From Nitrospinae bacterium CG22_combo_CG10-13_8_21_14_all_47_10 (GTDB lineage Bacteria > Nitrospinota > Nitrospinia > Nitrospinales > VA-1), in contig PCTK01000170.1 in the NCBI GenBank assembly GCA_002786505.1, forward strand, positions 1 to 8,518: DNA of 8,518 nt. Reading direction: 5' to 3'. The translations under genes were made by a program, and so were the position numbers. Numbering within the stretch: the stretch's first letter is position 1; each line of letters opens with the position of its first letter. The notes beneath the pieces are model-generated. The model saw only the letters and a program-made list of their open reading frames with translations. It had not been told where the DNA came from and made no database searches. Positions 1-6,274 of this stretch are shown here, one piece after another.

Positions 1-12
1 AGCTTCAATGGA

Positions 13-33
13 CCCCTCTTTTTCAAAGAGGGG
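13..33. repeat. Perfect 9-bp inverted repeat (hairpin), probable part of a dispersed intergenic repeat
   Basis: CCCCTCTTT at 13-21 and AAAGAGGGG at 25-33 pair perfectly around a 3-base TTC loop, followed by CTGGGGTGATTT. Short palindromes of this kind, pyrimidine-rich arm then purine-rich arm next to a G-rich tail, are common as dispersed intergenic repeats in many bacterial genomes. It lies about 100 bases downstream of the metF stop and could cap the 3' end of that transcript. No run of T follows the stem on the minus strand, so it is not a standard intrinsic terminator. The structure is certain; the repeat-family assignment is inference. Confidence 0.6.
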
Positions 34-56
34 CTGGGGTGATTTACAACCTCTCA

Positions 57-111
57 TGCAATATGCAGGCTAGTGCCATCATGCCCAGGCATTTTAATGA
101 TCCTGCAATAT
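57..111. repeat. Nested inverted repeats flanked by an 8-bp direct repeat, downstream of metF
   Basis: TGCAATAT occurs at 57-64 and again at 104-111. Between them TGCAGG (64-69) can pair with CCTGCA (102-107), ATCAT (78-82) with ATGAT (97-101), and ATGCC (81-85) with GGCAT (88-92). The last two pairings overlap and exclude one another, so alternative folds exist. This stretch lies 19-73 bases past the metF stop. It may be a 3'-end RNA structure or a decayed repeat copy. No T-tract supports a terminator. Function is unknown. Confidence 0.35.
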
Positions 112-129
112 ATGTAAGCTTTGGGAAAC

Positions 130-999
130 TCACGTGATATCTCTAAGTGCCTCCAATATGGCCAGTGTTGCTTTAGATCGATTTAAAGTATAAAAGTGAA
201 TTCCGGGAGCTTTGTTCTCCAGCAACTCCCGGCATTGCCCAATGGCGTGCTCGATACCAACCTGTCGAACCTTTTCATTATCCTCCTGAACCCCCTCAAA
301 TTTATTCAATAAAGACGGGGAAAAGCTTGCTCCGCACATTTTGGTAAATCGTTGTATCTGCTTTAGGTTTAGAATTGGCATGATGCCGGGAATCACAGGA
401 ACATTGATATTTTTCTTTTGTGCCCTGTCCAGAAAATCAAAGTAATACCTATTGTCAAAAAATAATTGAGTAACGAGAAAGTCCACTCCGCTGTCTACTT
501 TACGTGCTAAATTTTCAATATCCTTATTCAGGTCCTTGCATTCAATATGTCCTTCAGGGTAACAAGCCGCTCCGATGCAAAATGAAAAATTGTTTTTGAT
601 AAAGCCCACGAGTTCATTGCCGAATTCAAAGCCCCCTTCGGGTTTTATAAATTTATCCTCTCCCTGGGGAGGGTCTCCTCTTAGCGCAAGAACATTTTCA
701 ATATTTTGAGCCTGGAGACTTTCAAGTACGGAACGGATTTCCTGCTGATCGTGCCCCACACAAGTCAGGTGAGCCATGCTTTCAATGCCAATATCATTTT
801 TAATCTTTCCAACCAGATCGACGGTTTGGGCACGGGTACTTCCTCCCGCCCCATACGTCACAGAGACAAACCCCGGCGCAGAAGGCTTCAACTGGCCAAT
901 CGTTTCGAATAACGCCGTAAACCCTTCAGAATCTTTGGGAGGGAAGAACTCAAAAGAAAAAACAGGGGATGCTGAACTTAATTTCTCAATAATTTTCAT
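130..999 (-). CDS. metF: Methylenetetrahydrofolate reductase (MTHFR)
   Basis: Reduces 5,10-methylene-tetrahydrofolate to 5-methyl-tetrahydrofolate using a flavin, feeding methionine synthesis and, in some bacteria, the Wood-Ljungdahl methyl branch; it is a soluble cytoplasmic enzyme. From the ATG at 999 the protein is 289 residues, close to the usual 290-300, and forms a single (beta/alpha)8 barrel. Visible family motifs: SFEFFPPK (15-22, with the catalytic Glu at 17), VSVTYGAGGS (45-54), ALRGDPP (105-111), YPEGH (147-151), TQLFFD (177-182) and HFYTLNRS near the C-terminus (268-275). A TTG 18 bases further upstream (1015-1017) is in frame, but the ATG fits the family N-terminus (MKIIEKL) better. 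Neither start has a clear Shine-Dalgarno. The gene follows the bc operon on the same strand after a 112-base spacer (1000-1111), so it may have its own promoter; I see no convincing one and no folate or SAM riboswitch. No relation to the bc complex is evident. Confidence 0.95.
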   Translation of the reverse strand: MKIIEKLSSASPVFSFEFFPPKDSEGFTALFETIGQLKPSAPGFVSVTYGAGGSTRAQTVDLVGKIKNDIGIESMAHLTCVGHDQQEIRSVLESLQAQNIENVLALRGDPPQGEDKFIKPEGGFEFGNELVGFIKNNFSFCIGAACYPEGHIECKDLNKDIENLARKVDSGVDFLVTQLFFDNRYYFDFLDRAQKKNINVPVIPGIMPILNLKQIQRFTKMCGASFSPSLLNKFEGVQEDNEKVRQVGIEHAIGQCRELLENKAPGIHFYTLNRSKATLAILEALRDIT

Positions 1000-1111
1000 C
1001 GCTTGATAATAACACAAGGCATAATTAAACTAATGAAAAACAACGAAAATACTGTCTAAATGATGTGTGAATAAAATAAAAAATTAAGGCTGGATATTTG
1101 ATTTGTTAATT

Positions 1112-1627
1112 TCAGGCTGGCTCAGGAATGTACTCGTAGATACCGAATTTTTTGAGATAGGATAAAAAAGTCACCACGTTTACCAGTTCAACAGGTTCAT
1201 CTTCAATTGAGTTAATCGCTTCACTGGTAAAATATCCTGTGGTGATCAAAATTCCGCGGGATGCCCCCTCTCCTTTCACTGTATCCAGAAAACCTTTAAC
1301 CTTTATGGCGTTAACCATTTTTCCCGGCGGGTCAATAATGCAAAGGGCAATATAACTGCCGCCCACGACAGGGGTTTCGTCGTTCATGGCAAGTTCCAGT
1401 TCATGGTCGTCTGCCCAGACGGAATGAACATACTCAAGATTAAATTTTTCCAGAAATTCAACGCACTTGGATTTAAAAGCGTCTCTATCGGTCAGGTATT
1501 TGGGAACATCCGAGGGACTTTTAAAGTGAATTTGCTCTTGCGGAACGGGGGGAGAGGTTTTTTTCAATAAAAAAATCAGGATGATACCGATGAAAAACGC
1601 AACAAATATAATCCCGAAAATAGCCAC
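1112..1627 (-). CDS. Membrane-anchored protein with degenerate Mrr/PD-(D/E)XK-like domain
   Basis: 171 residues. Residues 3-21 are a strongly hydrophobic segment followed by KK, so the protein is probably a single-span anchor with a soluble domain of about 145 residues. The C-terminal part (RGILITTGYFTSEA at 124-137, then EPVELVNVVTFLSYL) resembles the end of Mrr-type restriction endonuclease domains, where a strand ending in TT and Ft..A precedes a V-L-hydrophobic strand. The core catalytic strand normally reads like Q-C-K. Here it is ALCIIDPPG (94-102), with no Lys or matching acidic pair, so nuclease activity looks lost. The start is GTG, immediately after the TAA of the upstream small gene (zero spacing) with no strong ribosome site, which implies translational coupling. 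It is the last gene of the apparent bc operon, 94 bases before the extended metF frame. An assembly or scaffold role is possible, but the function is not known. The fold assignment rests on a short motif and is tentative. Confidence 0.7.
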   Translation of the reverse strand: MAIFGIIFVAFFIGIILIFLLKKTSPPVPQEQIHFKSPSDVPKYLTDRDAFKSKCVEFLEKFNLEYVHSVWADDHELELAMNDETPVVGGSYIALCIIDPPGKMVNAIKVKGFLDTVKGEGASRGILITTGYFTSEAINSIEDEPVELVNVVTFLSYLKKFGIYEYIPEPA

Positions 1628-1810
1628 TTATTTTATCATTTCATCCCAAATTTTTTCTTTTTTACCTTCTTTTATCAGACGATCATGCTTGATCATCTGT
1701 CGAACAGCAACCCAAAATACCCAAGCCACAAACAGCAACATCGTTCCGATTGGGATATTATCCGGTTTCGTCGCAATTAAAAGAAAGTTTTCGAGTCCTG
1801 AGTTTTCCAT
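1628..1810 (-). CDS. Small single-span membrane protein of the bc operon
   Basis: 60 residues, ATG start. One transmembrane helix spans about residues 19-38 (IPIGTMLLFVAWVFWVAVRQ), flanked by a short N-terminus (MENSGLENFLLIATKPDN) and a basic, charged C-terminal tail (KHDRLIKEGKKEKIWDEM). By the positive-inside rule the tail faces the cytoplasm. There is no heme-binding motif. It sits 58 bases after the octaheme cytochrome c gene and abuts the next gene with no gap (TAA then GTG), so the three are probably cotranscribed. Its size and position resemble small accessory subunits of respiratory complexes, such as single-helix subunits of b6f or cbb3 oxidase. I do not recognise a named family. 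It is judged a real gene from tight packing, a credible membrane topology and its own ATG. The ribosome site is weak (GAG about 9 bases upstream). Confidence 0.75.
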   Translation of the reverse strand: MENSGLENFLLIATKPDNIPIGTMLLFVAWVFWVAVRQMIKHDRLIKEGKKEKIWDEMIK

Positions 1811-1868
1811 ATAGTTCTACTCGTCGTTAACAGTTAATCATATTATATTTTGAATGGGTGTAGCAAGT

Positions 1869-4559
1869 CTATTCGTCGTCTTCTTCCTCTTCCTCGTCTT
1901 CAGCTTCCTCACCATCGCCCTCTGAACTACCTTCTTTTCCACTATTACTTTCACCCAAGGTCACATCAAAATCCAGTTCAGCGGTGCTGTAGGCTACAAT
2001 CAGGTCCTTCAACGTATTCACCTGCTTATCAACATCACCCACCGTTTTGATCTCGCTATATTTGGTCGGTATTGTGTATTTATCGCCGTCCTTAACCCAA
2101 TGCGAAGGCATCGGTGTCCATGGGATCAAAGACCGTGTATCTTTAAGCCACTTCGGTATCCAGTCCTGTCTGAGCCTTTGGCTCGCCAATGAAAATTCAA
2201 TGCCTTTTTGCCCATCATCATGACACCGCCCACAGTCCATGTAACTGACCATTTCGGCGCCTTTTTGCGCAACTTTACTGTCTTTACTTTTATGGACACC
2301 GGCCTCATAACCGATGCTTGGTGACAGGGCCTCAAAATAGGCTGTCAGATCTCTGACTTCCTTGTCTGTGAAAAAGAAAGTCGGCATTTTTACATTGATC
2401 CATGTCCTGACAGGTGTCGGCTCTTTCAAGAAAGAAAATAACCATGAACTTTTGAGTCGCTCTCCGACATGATAATCGCCCATTTCCAGTGGCGGAGGAT
2501 ATTGGGCCTTTGCCGTAAGATATTTTTGTATATCCCCACCTTCCCCCTCAACATTATGGCAAGCCCGGCAATTGTATTTTGTGATTAAACGCCGACCCGT
2601 TTCAATTATTTTCTCTTTCTCTGAAAGAATCTTGCGATAATTCTCAGGGACATGTGATCCATTAAAACCTTTTAGTAGAACAGCCAGGGCTGTGATTTCT
2701 TCCGGTGCCAAGTGGAAATTGGGCATTTTGTCCAGTACCCGCTCGGTTCTGAATGAATTCGGTTTCTTCAGTTTTGTTTTAACCCATGATTCCCAAGTAT
2801 GAGGAATATGTGAGTCGCCAAACTCAAGTTCGACTATCATTTTCCTGCCAAAAGCCGACAGCTCCGGCGCGATTCGACCTTCTTTCTCCATCCCCTTAAT
2901 GTCATGGCAGGCAAAACAGCCTCTACGGCGAACAGTAACTTCTCCGTGTTTGATCAATTCGGGGTCTTTTAATTTCGCTTCCAGACCGGGGATCACTTCT
3001 TTGGTTCCAAACTGGATGAGATAGGAAGCTATATCAGAAGCCTGATCTTCATCCAACCGTAAATCAGGCATTTTACTTTTTTCGTTATAAGTATGAGGAT
3101 GGCTGATCCAGGTCACCAACCAATCCGCATTGACTTTATTACCGATTCTGCTCAGATCCGGCCCGAAAACTTCTCCCTTGCCATTGAGTTCGTGGCATCC
3201 CTGGCATCCGACAGATTCAAACAATTTCTTGCCTTTGTCCGGATTGCCTGATTCATATTTGACTGGCAGTTTATAGTCTTTTTCTGATGCCGCCAAAAGA
3301 TAAGCCGTGACCCCCATCAGATCCTTCTCGTCAAAGCCAAAATCCGGCATTCGAGTTTTAGGAAGATAGTCTTTGGGTTTCTTGATCCAGCGATATAGCC
3401 AGCTTGGATCAACTTTGCTGGCAATCCTGTTAAGCCTTGGTCCTACTTTGTCCTCATTGGCATAGCCATCAGCCAGATGGCACCCAGGGCATCCCAATTT
3501 GATAAAAAGCCTTTTGCCTTGGGATAAAACCGGCGCACCTTCCAGATCTACAACTTCAGCATGACAGTTCCTGCATGTGGCCTGTTGAAACTTGCCATGA
3601 AGTATGGGCTCGTTGACTTCGACCGTCTGATCGGTTTCGTGGTGAGACCCATGAGCATGCTCAGCCGGAGCGGTAACCGTGCCCTGCCCCAAGTGGCACC
3701 AAGTACAGCCTGTCACTTCTGGAGGATGCTTTTTAATCAGAATCTCAAGATTAGGATGGGTTTTTAACGGTTGCTCAAAATCTTTGTAATGTTCATCCTT
3801 ATAGGAAATATGGCAAGTCATACACCGGTCTACCCGGTAAATGATTTCCTTAAAACTATTCTTGCCAAACCCGGGAATTACGGTTTGGAGGATTTCCGCT
3901 GGCCGCCAGAAAAAGGGAAACGGCTTATAATAATCCATGGTTAACTCATACTGGCTTCGTTCCAGAGTCAACTTTGCCAGATCTTTTTCCAACTTTAAGT
4001 AGCCGGATTTTAGCTCTAACAGCCTGTTTTCTGCTTCCTGCAATATGGCTTCTTTTTCTGCGATGACCGGATTGTAGGCTTCCACTTCCGCCTGGACGGA
4101 TTTGAGGGTAGCTAACTCAACATCATAATTTTCCCCCTCATGCAGGGCCTTTTTGTACCAGTAATACGCTTCATCCACCCTGCTACCGGCAAATTTCTTC
4201 TGCTCTTTCTGCTCATCAACCGCCACTTGTTTGAGGCGGACCTCTTCGACCAGTTCCTGATAGGCAGACGAAGACTCCAACTCGCTTTCTTTTTGAACCA
4301 GACTTTCCCGTATCTGCTTTTCCGTGCTTTCAATTTCAGCGTTGACGGCTTTCCATTTTCCTTCCGCTACGGCGAACTGCTCTTTGAAAAACTGCTCCTG
4401 ATAAGGCTTAAATCCCCGGCGCGCATACTCATCGTCCCAGAACGCCCAAAGCGTAACAAACAGTGTTATCGCGGAAACCAGAAAAAAGAGGAAACTGTAC
4501 GAGGTATGCTCGTCAAACTCCCCTTCTTTAACCTCTTTTTTTTGCTCTTCTTCTGCCAA
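1869..4559 (-). CDS. Membrane-anchored octaheme cytochrome c, electron-exit subunit of the bc complex
   Basis: 896 residues with eight CxxCH heme c motifs: Cys at 246, 285, 329, 357, 452, 548, 664 and 776. Layout: short cytoplasmic N-terminus; one membrane helix at about 20-41 acting as uncleaved anchor; then WDDEYARRGFKPYQ; a charged, heptad-like helical region at about 55-205, probably a periplasmic coiled coil; a three-heme segment (CMTCH, CTWCH, CRNCH) rich in His (257-321) that could give bis-His ligation; then five successive monoheme domains, each followed by a Met-Pro candidate distal ligand (M404, M497, M612, M725, M817). The first two monoheme domains are visibly similar to each other, suggesting tandem duplication. 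The last 17 residues contain 14 Asp/Glu. The start is TTG; the frame upstream reaches a stop with no ATG, and the ribosome site is weak (GGAA). It begins 23 bases after the subunit IV gene and so occupies the place of cytochrome f or c1. It presumably takes electrons from the Rieske centre in the periplasm. Acceptor partners cannot be read from the sequence. Confidence 0.92.
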   Translation of the reverse strand: MAEEEQKKEVKEGEFDEHTSYSFLFFLVSAITLFVTLWAFWDDEYARRGFKPYQEQFFKEQFAVAEGKWKAVNAEIESTEKQIRESLVQKESELESSSAYQELVEEVRLKQVAVDEQKEQKKFAGSRVDEAYYWYKKALHEGENYDVELATLKSVQAEVEAYNPVIAEKEAILQEAENRLLELKSGYLKLEKDLAKLTLERSQYELTMDYYKPFPFFWRPAEILQTVIPGFGKNSFKEIIYRVDRCMTCHISYKDEHYKDFEQPLKTHPNLEILIKKHPPEVTGCTWCHLGQGTVTAPAEHAHGSHHETDQTVEVNEPILHGKFQQATCRNCHAEVVDLEGAPVLSQGKRLFIKLGCPGCHLADGYANEDKVGPRLNRIASKVDPSWLYRWIKKPKDYLPKTRMPDFGFDEKDLMGVTAYLLAASEKDYKLPVKYESGNPDKGKKLFESVGCQGCHELNGKGEVFGPDLSRIGNKVNADWLVTWISHPHTYNEKSKMPDLRLDEDQASDIASYLIQFGTKEVIPGLEAKLKDPELIKHGEVTVRRRGCFACHDIKGMEKEGRIAPELSAFGRKMIVELEFGDSHIPHTWESWVKTKLKKPNSFRTERVLDKMPNFHLAPEEITALAVLLKGFNGSHVPENYRKILSEKEKIIETGRRLITKYNCRACHNVEGEGGDIQKYLTAKAQYPPPLEMGDYHVGERLKSSWLFSFLKEPTPVRTWINVKMPTFFFTDKEVRDLTAYFEALSPSIGYEAGVHKSKDSKVAQKGAEMVSYMDCGRCHDDGQKGIEFSLASQRLRQDWIPKWLKDTRSLIPWTPMPSHWVKDGDKYTIPTKYSEIKTVGDVDKQVNTLKDLIVAYSTAELDFDVTLGESNSGKEGSSEGDGEEAEDEEEEEDDE

Positions 4560-4582
4560 TGTATTTTCCGATCTTGAAGTCG

Positions 4583-5344
4583 CTAGATATTAAACCAGGG
4601 AGTCACCCAAACATATTTGATGTTGAAACCCAGCCTGAGAACAATTTTAATAACAATACCAACCATAATCAGGAGAAGCTGGATCTTGATGAACATTCTC
4701 ACAAATCCGACGCTCTTGAGTGCCTTGCGTTCCAGGAAGAAATAGACAGCAGTCCCTATGGCAAAGTACCCCATTATCACCACCCCCCCAAACAGCAAGG
4801 CCCCATTGTAGGTACGCACCCCGAACGCATAAGGCAAATCCACACTCGTCAAAGCCACAACCTTATGAGGGTCCCAATACTGCCAGGGCATGAAAAGGTT
4901 CCAGCCAGGACCACGGAGAAACACACCCATAATGATCAAAGCAATCCAGAGCACAAGGAAACCAAAACAGTAAATCCAGATAGCCGCTTTTCTTTCATGA
5001 TAGGTGTAATACCCATTTCCTTTGGGGTTCACATCCAGATAGGGAATCAGCATCAGTCCAACGATAATAAGAACGGGGGCCACAACACCGGCGAACCAAG
5101 GGTCGAAATAAACCAGGATGTCCTGTAGTCCGAGGAAGTACCAGGGCGCTTTGGAAGGATTTGGGGTTTTTGTCGGATTCGCGGCCTCTTCCAATGGTGC
5201 ATCAATAAGGATGGACCATACTGCGAGAGCCACAATAGTAACAATAGCGCAAAGAAACTCCAGTCGCACCAGATAGGGCCACACATGGAGCTTTTCTGGA
5301 ACTCCATCCACTTTTTTCTTTGGTACAGCCGCCGCTTGAGCCAT
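4583..5344 (-). CDS. petD: Cytochrome b6f subunit IV-like protein (C-terminal half of split cytochrome b), extended form
   Basis: 253 residues, ATG start with AGGA a few bases upstream. It carries the quinol-oxidation (Qo) site half of cytochrome b. Predicted helices: about 29-48, 83-103 and 120-143, matching the three helices of subunit IV, plus two extra at about 180-204 and 215-237. Chloroplast subunit IV has about 160 residues and three helices, so this is an enlarged version. The sequence NPSKAPWYFLGLQDILVYF (62-80) marks the ef loop; the usual PEWY reads APWY (66-69), so the Glu that accepts a proton from quinol is absent. GPGWNLFMPWQYWDPHK (145-161) follows the third helix and is typical of the split, multiheme-linked bacterial subgroup as I know it. 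The gene starts 34 bases after the b6-like gene. The petD symbol reflects family position; other annotations may use qcr names or simply cytochrome b C-terminal. Confidence 0.9.
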   Translation of the reverse strand: MAQAAAVPKKKVDGVPEKLHVWPYLVRLEFLCAIVTIVALAVWSILIDAPLEEAANPTKTPNPSKAPWYFLGLQDILVYFDPWFAGVVAPVLIIVGLMLIPYLDVNPKGNGYYTYHERKAAIWIYCFGFLVLWIALIIMGVFLRGPGWNLFMPWQYWDPHKVVALTSVDLPYAFGVRTYNGALLFGGVVIMGYFAIGTAVYFFLERKALKSVGFVRMFIKIQLLLIMVGIVIKIVLRLGFNIKYVWVTPWFNI

Positions 5345-5378
5345 TTTTTCCTAATCCCCTTAAAATAAGACCTGCCCC

Positions 5379-6209
5379 TTAAAGCGGGCCAGAAATTCCA
5401 CCATCCTTACGGATTCGCCAGAAGTGCACAATCATCAAGGCCCCGGCTATCAAAGGTATGAAAATGCAGTGCAACACGTAAAACCTTAAAAGAGCAGGCG
5501 GGCCAACAACACTACCCCCAATCAGCAAGGAACGAGCATCATACCTTGGAGTTGCCCCGACAAATTCCGCAAACGGACCCTCATTTCCCAGGAACGGGGT
5601 TGCCCGCGCCATGTTAGTACCAACGGTAACTGCCCACATTGCCAACTGGTCCCAAGGCAGGAGATAACCGGTAAAACTGAGGAGAAGGGTAAACGTAACC
5701 AGAAACACACCAATGACCCAGTTAAATTCTCTTGGCGGTTTATACGAACCGGTTAAAAAGACCCGAAACATATGCAACCATACAGTGATCACCATGGCGT
5801 GAGCCGCCCAACGATGCATATTCCTCATGAGCATGCCAAAAGGGACATCGTACTGCAGGTATTTCATGTCATAATAGGCATATTCACCGACCGGCCTGTA
5901 ATAAAACATAAGGATTACCCCGGTCACAACGGTGGAAAGAAACAGAAGGAATGTAATGCCGCCCATGCACCAGGTGAATTTGATCCGCAGAGCATGTCGA
6001 TGCATCTTCACAGGGTGAAGGTGCAACCAGACATTGCTGGCAATCTGCAGTACACGGTTTCTCGGTGTATCCGCGTAACCATGCCGAAAGGCAGATGTCC
6101 ATACCTGCGACTCGGTAATTTCCTTAGCAATTTCACTGAAGATTTTGCCGCTTTTAATTTTATCCATCAATTCCGCAATATTCGGAATTTTTGGTGAATT
6201 ACTTGCCAA
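5379..6209 (-). CDS. petB: Cytochrome b6-like subunit of the bc complex
   Basis: 276 residues, four predicted membrane helices (about 80-102, 131-152, 163-185, 240-262). It binds two b hemes across the membrane: His132 and His146 in helix B (HRWAAHAMVITVWLH), His247 and His262 in helix D. The second pair is separated by 14 residues as in b6f and Gram-positive enzymes, not 13 as in mitochondrial bc1. LTGSYKPPREFNW, TGYLLPWDQLAMWAV and the C-terminal RKDGGISGPL closely follow chloroplast b6. Cys81 in TWCMGGIT aligns with b6 Cys35, which binds heme c_n covalently, so a third heme is likely. Compared with b6 (about 215 residues) there is an N-terminal extension of about 46 residues with an amphipathic, charged start, and a longer loop before helix D. 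Start is TTG with a strong GGAGG eight bases upstream and an in-frame TGA two codons before, so no longer form is possible. It follows the Rieske gene by 65 bases. Confidence 0.95.
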   Translation of the reverse strand: MASNSPKIPNIAELMDKIKSGKIFSEIAKEITESQVWTSAFRHGYADTPRNRVLQIASNVWLHLHPVKMHRHALRIKFTWCMGGITFLLFLSTVVTGVILMFYYRPVGEYAYYDMKYLQYDVPFGMLMRNMHRWAAHAMVITVWLHMFRVFLTGSYKPPREFNWVIGVFLVTFTLLLSFTGYLLPWDQLAMWAVTVGTNMARATPFLGNEGPFAEFVGATPRYDARSLLIGGSVVGPPALLRFYVLHCIFIPLIAGALMIVHFWRIRKDGGISGPL

Positions 6210-6217
6210 AACTCAAT

Positions 6218-6222
6218 CCTCC
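6218..6222 (-). promoter_or_regulatory. Shine-Dalgarno GGAGG fixing the TTG start of the cytochrome b6-like gene
   Basis: On the minus strand the order is GGAGG, eight bases, then TTG GCA AGT. An in-frame TGA lies two codons upstream of the TTG. The next in-frame ATG (residue 15) has no comparable ribosome site. This supports TTG as the real initiation codon. It is the strongest ribosome site among the operon genes, which may partly compensate for the weak start codon. Confidence 0.75.
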
Positions 6223-6274
6223 ATAATTATGGAATTTACCACTTTTATTGAAACCCAACCTGGAAATCAGGCTA

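Noticed and set aside
1000..1111. SAM or folate riboswitch, or a strong promoter, upstream of metF
   Set aside because: The spacer is short and AT-rich, with no recognisable aptamer core or stable multi-stem pattern; TAGACA is present but lacks a -10 at suitable spacing.
4140..4577. 145-residue open frame on the plus strand opposite the octaheme N-terminus
   Set aside because: Antisense to the coiled-coil and anchor coding region; Phe/Leu richness comes from the complement of Glu/Lys codons.
4559..5128. 189-residue open frame on the plus strand opposite the subunit IV-like gene
   Set aside because: It is an antisense shadow of a well-supported membrane protein gene; its product has low-complexity, unfamilial character and no ribosome site.
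5772..6197. 141-residue open frame on the plus strand opposite the b6-like gene
   Set aside because: Antisense shadow; the minus-strand frame has full heme-ligand and motif conservation.
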